Source: Anthostomella pinea
Taxonomy: Eukaryota; Ascomycota; Sordariomycetes; Xylariales; Xylariaceae
NCBI GenBank assembly: GCA_963556695.1
Contig: CAUWAG010000020.1
Location: 2,976,001-3,040,000, forward strand
DNA length: 64,000 nucleotides
Direction: 5' to 3'
The stretch's first letter is position 1; each line of letters begins with the position of its first letter. The translations under genes and the position numbers were made by a program. The notes below the pieces were generated by a model that worked only from the letters and a program-made list of their open reading frames with translations, was not told the DNA's origin and ran no database searches. This document shows, in pieces, positions 1 through 12,284 of the stretch.

Positions 1-343
1 GACAGTGAGGATCAGGAGAGGTGAATTTCCCACGCGCACAATAATTTTTCACAACCGTGCCCAGCTGCGAGCACCAGAATGTGACGGGGTAGTGAATCAG
101 AGATGAATTGGATGTTGGGACGAATGTAGGCCTGCTGGGGCAACAGGAGGATAGATTTGACATGACCAGTAGGCATTAAACTTGAACCTCTGACTCCCAA
201 CCTCCAGCCTGCGGACTCGCCCATCACCCACCCACCCGGAAACTAACCTCTCCGGGAGGGCTGCAAACGCTGAAAGTATCAACATGCCCACCGAGATTAG
301 GTGCCTGGGTTTCCAACTCTGGTTCACCACCCTCTCAAATCCC
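1..343. other. 3' flank of ferroportin gene
   Basis: This stretch lies beyond the stop codon of the ferroportin gene. The short open frames here overlap one another on both strands and show no recognisable domain. I see no RNA gene or repeat. Confidence 0.4.
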
Positions 344-2209
344 TCACCAGCCCATCTTCTCCCAATGAACCAGATGACCCCTCTGTCCACGAACCCAAAC
401 CGCGAGCATCGCCCAAGCGATCATCACCGTCAGAAGGCTCACTAGAGCCAGCCACCGGTACTGCTCCGTGTGCGGGAAGGCCACGGCGGAGCCCGCTCCG
501 AGCAGCTCGAAGACGTTTACCACCGAGTTCTCGACGCCGGCGAAGCTCGACCGCTGGTTCTCGGGCACCATAGTCTGCGTCAGCTGCTGCGTCGTGAGGT
601 CGAAGATCCATACGCCGAGCCGCGAGAATGCGAGGAAAGAGAACATGATGATGCTCCAGCCCAGGTCTGGGCTGGACGACTCGGCCTCGGGCCGAGAAGC
701 AGGACTGGCGACACTCTCTGGCTTGCCCGTCTGGGCAGAAATTGCCCATAGGGCGAGGACGACAGGTACCTGTTCGCTATCAGCACATGATCCCCAATAT
801 TTCCAGAGCCTCACTCACCGTATTGATAGTCTGCCAGGTAAGGCCCCAGAGGCCCAGTCTCTGCAGTCCGATCAGGGTCTGGGCATCATGATTCCCTTCC
901 GGAGTGCCGGCGATCAATCCCACGCCCGACTCATCGTTCTCGTCTGCGGATGGAATACCCTTATATCCGGCCTTGCCTAGATAGACGATACCCCTGGGCG
1001 TGATCACAGTACTGCTGATCTCGAACACAGAACCGATGGCCCTGGCGACTGTAATCGTATTGAGTGAATACCCCACGTTAATCAAATAGGTGACGAAGGT
1101 GGCTCTCCATGTCAGCATATTGTAGTGGCACAGCGCCAGGGCCACCGAGGGCAGCCACACGGAGGTACTGAAATACATCTCGAGGCCCCGGAAGTACTGT
1201 CTGGTTCGAGATATCCACGATGGGGCCCCACGCGTGTGCACGGGCTGTGACTTTGGCGGCGGCACTGGCCTTGGGACTTGTAGGAGTGCATTGCTCTTCC
1301 ACACTCTCGTGGCAGAAAAGACCTCGATGGGGATGCTGAGCAGACTGGTCAGCCCCGTGAACACAACTCCGACCCGGACCGAGCCCAGGGCGGAGATGAT
1401 TATGGAGATGATGATCGGCGAGATAAGCTTGCACACCAGATCGATTCGCCGTATGACAGCGTTGAGGTGAGTCAAGTCATAAGGTCTACCTGAGGGTGCC
1501 GCTACCGTAACAACCCAGTCGCGCTCCATCGATATCAGATTCCCAGATGCACTCAACCGCTCGACGATGCCCAACGTCACGGCAATAGCAAAGCCGATGC
1601 CCTTGAGGACATCGTTCCGCGGCAGCACAAAGGCCGTCTCGTCGCCGACCAGATTCTCCTGGCTAAGAATCAGCAGCCAGAAGAAGGAGCCCACAACGAC
1701 GGAGCCGCGGTTGCAGACGATGGTCGAGAGCAGCGTGCGCAGGCGGTTCGGCGACTGCTCGACCCACTGGCCCACGGAGCTGGAGAAGAGGATCATGGCG
1801 AAGTATACTATAATCATCCTGCGAGATACTGTCAATATGGTGTGTCGACCGTATGTCGTAGTAAAATGGCGTTACACAGCGAGTAATGTCCGTTCCATCA
1901 GACTTACCTTAAGGCGGCTGCCACGAGCGTATCCGGGTATGCCCCAGCCGTGAACAGGATCTATCCCACCGGACCATCAGCCATGGCACCGTCCACTGCT
2001 TCAAAAAGACCAGCCGAAGTACCCCGTTGAGTAGAACTTACGGCAGCGAACTCGTACCCCCGCGCATTCCACGTTGAGAAGGCATGACTGAGGTAGAGAT
2101 TGAAGGCCTGTGCCCGCGTGATGCTGGGCCGAGGCACCTCCTCGGCAGAAGCCAGTCCATCGTGGTGGTCACCCACCAGTTCAAGCTCTTCGTCGCTGAC
2201 CATTGCCAT
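344..2209 (-). CDS. Ferroportin-family iron exporter (SLC40-like)
   Basis: Predicted multi-pass membrane iron(II) exporter of the ferroportin (FPN1/SLC40A) family. Four exons fit: 2209-2042, 1960-1908, 1818-819 and 769-344. They give 548 residues, the usual family length, with GTAAGT/GTGAGT donors and frame kept at every junction. The N-terminus (LYLSHAFSTWNARGYEFAA, then ILFTAGAYPDTLVAAALR) matches the conserved first helices of the family, and further hydrophobic segments follow (SVVVGSFFWLLIL, ISPIIISIIISALG). The start is the first of two close ATGs. The family exports iron across plasma or vacuolar membranes; which membrane is used here is not visible. The central hydrophilic loop (about residues 280-320) is probably cytosolic. 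Family assignment is firm; the iron substrate is inferred from the family. Confidence 0.85.
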
Positions 2210-3193
2210 ATATCCCGGGGTAGCAAATCTAGGCCGTGCAACGTGAAACGAGCCAGTTGATTTATAGGTAAGTGGAGGCTGCGCCGACTATATGATTCAT
2301 GATAGCCTTATGAGGCGTCGACCACACAAACAAAGCAGTGTACAAAGCGGTATAAAAACCAAGGGTGCTTCATCTGAGTCATGCGGTTGCATGTATCCAT
2401 GCTCGACGGCTGTGCCGGTCTGAAGGGTCATTAGGCGGTGAGGTGAGGATTATGTTGGGGCGGAGAGCCGGTCGCCGGAGCTTACCTAATCAACCATCGG
2501 AGCGGCGGCCCACCAGGAGCTCTAATACCTCTACAGTAGCTCACGAAGACGGTCGTTTTCAAACGGCCGGTTATTAATAGTGACGGCGAGCCTCCCTCAT
2601 CTGGGTGATCTTTTACCCAGGGCCTGTTCAGTGAAGAGTCAAACTCAAGAAAGGTATCACGTGGTTGCAAGCAAACAAGCAGACTGGAAAACATCAAAGT
2701 GAGTTCAAAAGTCGGCCGTCTACCCAAGGACAGACAAGCCTCGAATGTTTCCATTGTTCCCAATCGCGCAAATATTGAATGTCCAATCAAGCCTGCTCTC
2801 TTCTCGTAGCAGTAGTGTAATAAACATCCGACGCCCTCCAGCGCCAATGTCCTGTGTTCCAGCCAACCTCGTAGTCTGCGTGTCCTCCGCATGATATACC
2901 TCAAGCGTCTTCGCCTGTAATCATGGTAGAGTCCTCAATCAATAAGTCCCGTCACATCACATCGTGACCCAGTCGTCAACGAACATTCCAGGGGTCTTCC
3001 GTTTCAAAAAGTGCGATACCGCGTAGCGTAAGCTATCCCAACCCGCCTCGCGGCGTCGGTAAATAGTGTGAGAGAAGAATAAGTAGTAGTTGTGTCCAAA
3101 GCCCTCGAGAGAGTGCGACAAACAGTAGGCCATGAGTCCGCTTGACGTCGTTTCGCCTTTGGAAATGTGTCGAGATATCTCAGATGCGATGGC
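2210..3193. other. Intergenic: ferroportin upstream region
   Basis: About 1 kb between the ferroportin start and the end of the small Ser/Arg-rich gene. It must hold the ferroportin promoter on the minus strand. A 140-codon minus-strand open frame (2482-2904) has no recognisable motif and is not called. No repeats or RNA genes were recognised. Confidence 0.4.
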
Positions 3194-3481
3194 TTAGAGA
3201 GAACCCATTCGTTCCTCGACGCCGCCCCAGTAGACAATGGGCCTGGGCTCGAGCACGTTCAGCTCGGAGCCTGATATCTTCTTCTCATTCTCCATGTCCA
3301 GGATCGACGGCTGTCTGAACAGGACGTAGTTGATGGTGGTCACAGGCGACGACGAGTTGGAGCTGAATGAGTGGCGTGAGCTGCTTGTTTCGGAAGAGGC
3401 CGAGGAGGACCGGCGGAAGGAGGTGCGGATGTCGGTGGGAGAGAAGCGGGAGCGGATGCTCTGGAATCGTGATGACTGCAT
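3194..3481 (-). CDS. Small conserved Ser/Arg-rich hypothetical protein
   Basis: A single-exon 95-residue protein. Residues 1-50 are rich in Ser and Arg (MQSSRFQSIRSRFSP, then RTSFRRSSSASSE). The C-terminal half is more ordered in composition, with VTTINYVLFRQPSILDMENE followed by LEPRPIVYWGGVEERMGSL. I recognise this overall pattern (basic Ser-rich head, then a PRPxVYWGGVEERM tail) as that of a small protein of unknown function in filamentous ascomycetes, but I cannot name a function. There is no signal peptide or membrane segment. It stands alone between ferroportin and CCH1, both on the same strand. The Ser/Arg region could be phosphorylated, but that is inference. Confidence 0.65.
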   Translation of the reverse strand: MQSSRFQSIRSRFSPTDIRTSFRRSSSASSETSSSRHSFSSNSSSPVTTINYVLFRQPSILDMENEKKISGSELNVLEPRPIVYWGGVEERMGSL

Positions 3482-5714
3482 CTTGACTTATTTGGAGAGA
3501 TGTGACTCGTTCTATGTTGGATTGTCCAAAGAGGGTCAGTCTGCTCGGTTGATGGTACCAGGTGGCTGAGGGAATGTGTCGTATTAGAAGGTGTGACGAA
3601 GAGGCTCAGCCTGTAAAGTTGGAAGAATGCAAGAAGCGAATGACTAGCAGCTGGCGTTGAACTTAAAGATAGGACGATCTATTCTGGCGGGATCGTGAAT
3701 AGGGTCGGTTCAAGCGGTCGTGGGTCGTGACACTTGTTGGACGACGAGGTCGTGGGTGAGAGAGGGAGTCGGCGTGGGGACACTGCGAACGAGTCTGAAG
3801 AGAAAGAAGGGAACACAGACCGGAGGAGTGGACCTGATCCTTAATAAGTATACTCGAGGGCTGCAGGTCCAGGACGGCCGACTCGAGATGGAAATAGAAT
3901 AGCGCACAACGGGACAGACACTGTCAGACAGGAATGGCATGGGACGATAAACACCTGTTCCACCTGTCGAGGGGTCTAGCATGAAGGAAACAGGGAGGTA
4001 TAACGGCTGACGGTATTAAAGCAGGGCGATCTACGGTTCAGGGGCCGAGGATCACGGTCGCCCTCGGGTTCGGGATTATGCGATGGCGGGCACTTTGGCT
4101 GTCAATGCCTCCCTCGGCTAGCGAGTAGCGACGTAGCTGGCTACATACTTGCGCAGGCGACATGGTCCAGACAATTACCTCATGCAGAGGGGCCCGCAGA
4201 CGCGTCGGGAATATGTATGAGAGAATCGAGCCTTGGAAGGGAAAGACACGGCGCTGCGATGCGGAAGCATAGCGTCTCGTCACAGCAACGGAGGGCGAAA
4301 CAAGTGGCTCTCCTGCTGACTGTCCCAGGCTCAGGGTGTATGACACACTGCACCAGTGCTTGCCGTCGAGCAGACTCAGAAGTTGCTGGCACACTGCGGG
4401 ACGCGTGTAACAGACTGGCAGTAGTTCGTCCGCTGCTGCGAGGGACGGAGGCATTGGCGGCCCAAACGGGTAAAGAGGCGTTCAGCAGGGCGTCCCTCTG
4501 CTGCGTATGATCGCCCGCCGGGAGCAGGGATCGAGAGGGGACGTGATTCAGGTCGTCGGCCGTCTAGGGTCTGCCCGTCCAAGGCGCCGTTTCATGATAC
4601 GGCCAATCTATCAGAGACAGCACTCATAAAGTTCATAGTTCTCATACATGCCCGTACATGGAACTTCAATGGAAGGCTTTTGGAAGAACACGGTACTTAC
4701 TTTTACCTGAGGGAGCTGTGTTGGAACATGGTTCAATGGGCAAGACAATCATCAATCACCCACTGACTATTGATAGATTGACCCGACCATTGATGTGTGT
4801 ACAAATAAAACGTGACTGAAAACAGAAGATGTTAAAGAGATGTCTGGCCACAGCAGTCGAGACAACTTGTTTTGTTAGAGACGAGCGCACAGACATGGAA
4901 TTGCTTGCTTATGTAACCCTGTCACCTGCCTGTACAGCCACTTGCTCCACGTCCCCGGCCGTGACGAGAATGCAATGATCCACTCCGACGCCAACACTGC
5001 CAACTGCAGCACCACTTATTAATATCTATCGAACAGCCGATCGATACCGCAGTCAGTGTGCGAGTGGACTCAGTGGAGGGCAATGAGAAGGCGGCGATCA
5101 AACGCCATCATCGAGACCTCGTATTACCCATCGTCGCCCATTACATAGGGGTCTCTCGTCCTCGTCCTGACGGCACCCTGCAACGTCGTAGGAGTTGGTT
5201 GCCTTCCAGTCGGAGAAGCCGCACCCACACACATCATTCAAGCCGCGCAAACCTCGTGGCTTCAGAAAGATGCTGAAAACGACCTTTTAGTAGCCATTCG
5301 TAAAGTGTCTATATGCACCATGGCCACAGGGGCCCGTTCTATGCACCCAGATAATCCGAATCTCGTCCCAGACCGTTCGTAGGCTATGCATCGGGCCTGA
5401 CTGAACATAGCGCCCTCTAATGCTTTGGATCAACCCAGCTAGATCCCATCGTGTGGTGACATCCATACATGCAAAATCGGTTCCCCCTGCCTCCGCGCCC
5501 AAACGCCGTATCCCTTTTGCCTCATCCACTCATTCCACACCTCGTTCAAGCCTCCCACAGGACCTCCGGGACTCCACAATCTCTTGACATGGGAAATAAT
5601 GTACATGCAGATTCCCGGCATCACACAACTTCATTATTATCATCATCCCTCTGGGCAAAATGCTGTCTCATTACGTAGTGGTGAATCCAGTCGCCATGGT
5701 GTGGCCGAGGTCAA
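3482..5714. other. Intergenic, 2.2 kb, no gene recognised
   Basis: This lies between the small Ser/Arg-rich gene (minus strand, start at 3481) and the stop codon of CCH1. Several open frames of 60-138 codons overlap on both strands (for example 4038-4454 minus and 4217-4510 plus). None shows a domain, conserved composition or a plausible gene structure. The part just upstream of 3481 should be the promoter of the small gene. Confidence 0.4.
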
Positions 5715-8700
5715 TCATTGGCGACTACTGGACCGTCCCACGGATTTGCGTACCGTCGCGCTTCGGCGGATACTCTCAGCCCAAATCGAGTCGTCCAGGA
5801 AGCTTCTGACCTGCGCCGGGCTGACCACCGCGCTGGTGCGTCGGCTGTTCTCGCCAGAGTTGGCGCCCTCTTGCACTTCAAAGCTGAAAGCCGAAGATCC
5901 CGCGCGATGGCCGGGCATCGATGGTGCTGAGCGTGGAGCGCTCAAGGGGTGCGTATAAGTGTTATCATGTGTTGATATATCGTTGCTGGAAGACCAGCTG
6001 TTGTGCTGCGGCCGCGTGGTGCTGGGCGCTGCCAGGAAATCCGACGGTCTCCGGTTTACCGGCGTAGCGGCCAATGTCGTGCGCTGTTGCACTGTTCGTT
6101 GGCGATCGGCTTCGTCATCCACGAAGATATCCGGCACGTCCAGTTGGGGGACAGCCGCCATCCGTCCAGCGCGCTTCTTGTCCATGTGTCTCTTGAATTT
6201 TCGAGCCCAGTAACTAGGACGTGTAAGCTTCCAGGTGAGATTGCCTATGGGCAAGAGGCACTTACAGTGTATCGAAAAATCCAAGAACCACCCTACGACG
6301 GACTTGCTCTTCAACTCGTTGAAGCCGCGCACGGCGCCGCAGGAACTCCTCCAGCCTAAAATTATGTTAGTCTATGTATACAAGCTTACGCGAGAGGATT
6401 GAATACTTTAGACTTTTGCTGTCGTTGATGATCTTATAAAGCGCCATGACCATCAGCACTGTCGTGAAGGAAATGCCCCTTTCAGCATCTGCAGATACTA
6501 GGACTTCCTCGTAGAAGAGGTTGAAATTGCGTCTTCTTTCCCGGACTTTTTGCACGTCAATCCGAGCTAGTCGCTGGTTTAGTTTCTGGAGGTCCACGCC
6601 ATTCACCACACTCCCACCGGCTGTAGCAATAGACGCATGTCTCGTAGGCTGGTCGTCGCATCGGACGTCTTCCAGGATCTGCCGCACAGAGTCTTGCGAA
6701 TCGTATACTCGCATCTCAAAAATACCCGACAGCTCGCCGAGCAGCCTTGGGAACGCTTCCTTGGTGATAAAGCCGGTACCTGCTGGATCAACACTGCGCC
6801 ATGCCTCTTTAAATCTTCGAATCTCATGTCGGTCAATGTGCGCCATTCCGCTGGAGCGTTGGTACACATAACTGAAACTCTCGTATATGAGCGAGATGAA
6901 CAAGTTGACGAAGATGAACATGCTGACTAGGTTCCAGGCAATGAAGAGGAATCTTGCCCAGGAGGTACTACCACAATCGCTATCGAAGAAATCCGAACTT
7001 TCAACGCAAAGCGGAGGGCCAATGTTTGCATAATCTTCCATGATCTGATTCCATCCCTCACCGACACTCATGCGGAAGAGCAAGATGAGCGCGTTCGGTA
7101 CCGTCCTGAAGTTGACCTGGGTGTCTTCTGAGCCACCAAAGCGCGTCAAGCTGAACGTTTGCGTGAGGGCGATAGCAAAGACCAGAAAGAACACGAGCCA
7201 CGTGGCCAGCAGGTTGATGATGGTCGTCAGACTAGCTGCCGCGGTTTTGAAAAGCTGGTCCAAGGCATCATTTCGTGGAATGAGGAGCAGAGCAATGCCG
7301 ACGAGGAAGAACTTGTGGAGTTGGATGAATGTCTCTGCACCTTGCCGCGTAACCAACAGCACCGATGTTCCGAAGGCCCCGAACACGGCAATAAGCGAGT
7401 AGACGTCCCAGGAACTTCTTCTGAACCGTGTCCAGCCGTGACCAACGATTCGTACGACGATGTTGGCAATGAAGATCAGTGTAAAGATCAAGAACACAAT
7501 ATCTCGTGTCCGTGTCCACCAGTCCGGCTCGGGGTAAAACTCCAGCATCAGCAAGATGACTTGCAAAACGAGGACAACAGTGATCCCCGTGTACCACTTG
7601 CCTCGCTTTTCGATTGCTCGCTTGTGGCACCACTTCTTCCACTTGTTCTCTGAGTCATCGTACGAACTCCTCGATGGTGAGATCTGGCGTAGTAATTTTC
7701 GGAGCTCAAGCCACGATCTTTGTTCGGCCGTCAAGAATGCCACCCCTGTTTGTTCCGTGTAATTCCGCATGAAGACAGATATAAACAGAGTGAGGACGAA
7801 CACGGTACCGAGCAAGTTGTATACTACGAAGAACATGGCATTGCCTTGTGTTGCCATGTCCTGCGGTTGGATTCCACGACCAACGATCGCCTGTGCGGCA
7901 AACGAAACATCGACCCAGCCCTCCTGTGACACAATCTGGAAGAGAGTGAACAAGGAAGATGCGAAATCGTCGAAACTGAAGTAAGGGTTACCGGCAACGC
8001 GAGGAGCAAGGAGGGGCCAGTCGGGGTTGAAAGGCGCGCTCTCAAACTCTCCGAAGCAGTCTGTGAGATTGGTCAGATCGCCATCGTTGCAGCTTTGAAG
8101 TTGCCCATTGAATAGAGTTAGAGCATAGATGGCGAACGGAATCAACAGGGACAGGGACACAAAAGCAGCCTAATAATCCAAGTTAGAGATCAACTCTGAG
8201 TCAAAGACGAAAACTCGGGAGCAAACTCACACTGAGAATCTTCCATCCAGCCACTATAATCAGAGAGTGGAATGTGTCTCTAGCGGTGTTGCTGATATTG
8301 AGTAGGCGGAGAGCTCTAAGAGCCTTGAAAGCACCCACAACTCTAGAGACATCTCCATCGTACGCGAGTAGCGTGAGAACGTTGATCCATAGGGTGACGA
8401 GCACCACGCCATCGATGATACCCCACGAGCTTCGATAATAGGCATTTGGTGTGAAGAACCAGCCATCAGCAATGATCTTGATCACGGCCTCGACCGAGAA
8501 CACGACAGCGAAGCCCAGATCAACCCAGACAAACCATGTGGTGTATCGATCGTCGACCGCCACCATGTGATGTTCCGAGAGATATTCTTTCTGGTACAGT
8601 GGCGTAGTTATACAAGCGAGAAGCACCATAGCGATGATGGCGGCGTATATGAACACGGAAAAGCTATACCAGAAAATCTTGTTTGGCTCCAAGCCATCGA

Positions 8701-11700
8701 ACCGTTCAGTGCCCCTTCCCGGCCCGACCATTCGCTGGCAGAGCCGACGAATCGGGTTTGTAGGGGTGAAGATGAAAAGTGCGTTGTTATAGGTGGGATG
8801 CCGAGCAACGTACTCTCTTTGCGCTTTACGTCGTTCGGCAGTAGCACCAACGACCTGGCGGGCCATCTGTCGCGGATCCAGGGTATCGTTAGGACCGTCG
8901 AATTGAATGTTTGAATAAAACGGGTTCGGGTCCCTGCTGGTGAATAATCTTTGCATCTTGCCCCATACCGTGGACATGAGACCAGGTCGGACTTCCAATC
9001 CCATTTCCTGGGCCCCCATAGTTTCTGTCGGCGGCGTCCGGCCGTCATTAGAACCCTGGTGTAGGGTGTCCATAGAATCGTCGAGGAATTCCCGCACAAC
9101 AGCATCCTTCAATAACATTTCCATTGTGGCTGGGCCGTAGTCGAGCGGGTCCCGTCTTCGCCGTGTTTTCCCAAATGTGAAAATTTCCGAAAGAGCAACG
9201 TTGCTGCTAGCATTGCTGCCCAGCTCCTTCCGTTGCAAGAACGCCTTGACTTGCTCCAACCGCTTCTCGTCTTCAGACACGTCAAAGTTCTCCTGGATGA
9301 CAGCAATGAACATGTTGACGATGATGAAGAATGAGAGGATGAACCAGCCGATCAGGAAAAGAGCGCCGTACCACGACGAATTTACCGCAGTCGTGTACGA
9401 AGTAACGTTGTAGAGGACGTCGGTCCAATTTTCGCTGGACAATATCTGATACATGCCAAGAAACGAGTTGAAGATGTTGTAGAACGAAATTCGAACCAGA
9501 TCGCCGCCGTCGTCGTAAAGCGGAAGCTCCCCTCGGAAAAGCTGAACAGCGAAGATGGCCATGATAAATGTGATCAGGAACACGAAGACAATGAGATTCC
9601 CGATACCCGTTGCGTTTCCGAGGACCAACACGATCAAGTTTCTGGTAATTGGAATGGCTAACACCACACGATATGCGCGTAGGATTTGGAAAAGCGTCAA
9701 CCACGCGTATGTCTGGCCACTCAGTCCAAGCGGCAGTATTATGACCGTGTTCACAATTGCGAGGAGCAGGTCAACAACATTGCGGACGTTCCGATGGAAA
9801 CCTCTCCAGTTGGCCGCAATCCTGATGAGGATCTCGATGTCGAGGAGGGCAGTGACGACGATACTGCTGATGGCAATGAAGTCGGATCGAGTTTTCGACA
9901 TGTCTGCGCTACGCCATGCCTGGGCAAAAAGGTCGTATGCAATGAGGACGACCCAGACCAGAGAGGTTCTGTCGTACATCTTCTGCAGGGTTGAGGCTCT
10001 CTGCGACCGCTCTTCGTGAGCGGGTATGAGTGGCTCTTGCTCTGCGGTGAAGGCGCTAGCCTTGCTCTCCTCCCGAATGACCTGGAAAGATGAAGTGATC
10101 ACCGCAATGAGCAAGTTGGTCAGCCATAACATCATGATCATGATGCCAGCGCCGAAGAAGAGGGCCGCGGGTTGGAAGTCTGAGTTTATTGTATAGTACA
10201 TGAGATCCGACCAAGTGTTGGCACTCATGATGACGAAAACCAGCTCCAGCGAATTGACGATATTGTCGAAATTCACAGTCTGGTTGTAAGGACTTGTTTG
10301 CTCAAGACAAATCGAATTCTGGGGGCAGATGAAGCCTTTGGGGCTGCCCGTCACTGATTTGAGACCCTCGAATGATTCAGGTACGGCGCTTCGGACCCAG
10401 GGTGTTGGATGGCCGGTGACGTTGTCAATGTGACCGCCACAGAAGGTCATGTCGTTTGTGTAAGCCGCAGTAAAGTTATCCGGTTGCAAAGGATCCCGCC
10501 ACACGCACTGTCGGCTCAGACTTGACTTGAAGCTTTGCACTCCCACAATAGCGAACAACAGCCAGAAGAACCCGATCAGGAACGAGACCCGAAGAAGAAG
10601 AGGCGTTGCTGTCTTCAGGCTCTGCAGAATGATCTAGGTCGCAGGGTTAGCTCGTGTACAATACCGCCGCCAGATTGGCGTCACTCACCGCGGTTCCGTT
10701 CGTGAGAGCAAGAAGTCGCACGATTCGAAGACAGCTTAGCATGCGAAAGATGAACAGATGATGTTCCGCTTCTAGACCTGTGATGCTAAGCACAAAGGCA
10801 ATCCAGAACGACACGACGGCTATAAAATCAAGTCGGTTGAAGCCGTGTCGCAGGAAAGCCCGACGGGCGAGTTGCATTCGTTGCTGCTCTTCGACGGTTT
10901 CCGGCGGGCCATGCCTCATGGTGAACGAACGACCGAATGTTGATGGCCCATACTCGTCCTCTCGAGAACCCTTGACAGACTTTTGACGCTGGGGGCGGAA
11001 TACAGCGTCGTATTTGTCCGAGATGGCGCCGCGGATGCCTTTCTTGCGATCAATGGTGCTATATTCGGCAGCGTTCATGACGAAACCCGAAACAATGATA
11101 CGAAAAATGATCTCAACGGAGAATATGATAAAGAGAGTAAGGAGTGCCCAATTGATAGCAGACGAAGGATCCCAAAGCCCCGGCCGTCCATTCCCGGGTT
11201 CGTAAACGTTTTTTGCCGCTTCAACCGCAAGTAAGACGGCTTGAAGAACGATCAGAACCAGCAACGTGGGCTCCAGATAAGGATTCACCAGGATATCGCA
11301 CAGCTTCCTTCTGATGAAGCTATCAGGATGGAATATACCGAGGGAACGCCCCTTCAAGGGGTTAGGCATTGGACCCCCTCGGCGAGGAGGCAAAGGTGCC
11401 TCGGCGTAGGACCAGTCAAACTGCCCCCTTTTCTCGCCGGGCGAAGATGGATAGACTTGGGAGGTATATGACGTATCCATCATGCCCGTGTTGAAGGAGG
11501 CATGGCCAGGACTGACGGAGGGTCTGCGGCTGTCGACACTTGGTGATCTGGAACGCTGCCGCCGCTGGTCGATGGACTCTCCCTCGCCGCTGATGTTGAC
11601 GACACGCTGGGACATGGCTCTAACAATAGACCCAGCTTTATACAGAGCACCAGCCGTACTGTTAGACCGCGACCCCCGGTGGTCGCTTGGTGCTAACGTG

Positions 11701-12284
11701 TTTCCATAGCCGCGATGCTTCCCAGGGCCGCCAGTCTCCAGATCGAATCCGAGCATCTGGTTAGACCGTTCCCGAGGTCTGGAAGGGCTATTGTCCAGGT
11801 CTGAGACGGTCTGAAAACTATATCTTGGTTGGGACTCATGTTGGGGCGTAGCCAAAGCACCCGATATAGGCTGTGCGGTCAACGTCAAGGGTGCGCGATC
11901 GGATTCGAAATAATCATCATGGGTCGTGTCGTCGTAGTAAGAGCCTTGGGTGATGTAGGGGTTCGTAGAGGCGGAGGCGGCTTGAGGCAAGACATGAGGG
12001 GCAGGGTCGTTGTCGCGAGGGTCGCGGTTGAAGTCGGGAGGAAGCGCGAACTGGAGAGCGGCGGCATCGAGTGGAGAGTGTGGACTCAGCTCGGGTTCGT
12101 CATGGTGTTGATGCTGCGGCTGATAGCCCTCCCAGTAGGTTGAGATGGCAGGCAGGTTGCGGTCGGCGAGGGAACCGCTCGGAAGGTTCTCTCGTGGACC
12201 GAGATCCTGCAGAGGAATGGATTGCGATGGCTGCGGCTCGACGTTCGGTTGGGACTGTCGAGGAGAGGTCGGCGACCTGGTCAT
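5715..12284 (-). CDS. CCH1: Voltage-gated calcium channel alpha subunit Cch1
   Basis: High-affinity plasma-membrane calcium channel, known in fungi to work with Mid1 in calcium uptake during stress and mating. Five exons: 12284-10689, 10633-8231, 8169-6407, 6355-6266 and 6213-5715, giving 2116 residues. The first 320 residues are a disordered, Pro/Ser-rich cytosolic tail. Four six-helix repeats follow. Pore-loop signatures are MSANTWSD (repeat I), SSENWTD (II), VSQEGWVD (III) and SVGEGWNQ (IV). An EF-hand-like segment (VDPAGTGFITKEAF) follows repeat IV, and the C-terminal tail is basic then Ser-rich. The start is the ATG of MTRSPTSPRQ, the first that leaves a normal cytosolic N-terminus; an in-frame ATG 78 nt upstream (12362) would add a short hydrophobic stretch. 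The S4 helix of repeat IV is poor in Arg. Identity is secure. Confidence 0.95.

Noticed and set aside
2482..2904. 140-codon minus-strand open frame
   Set aside because: No recognisable motif, no clear gene structure, and composition not unlike random translation.
4038..4510. Overlapping open frames on both strands
   Set aside because: They overlap each other antisense, have no domain and no supporting splice structure.
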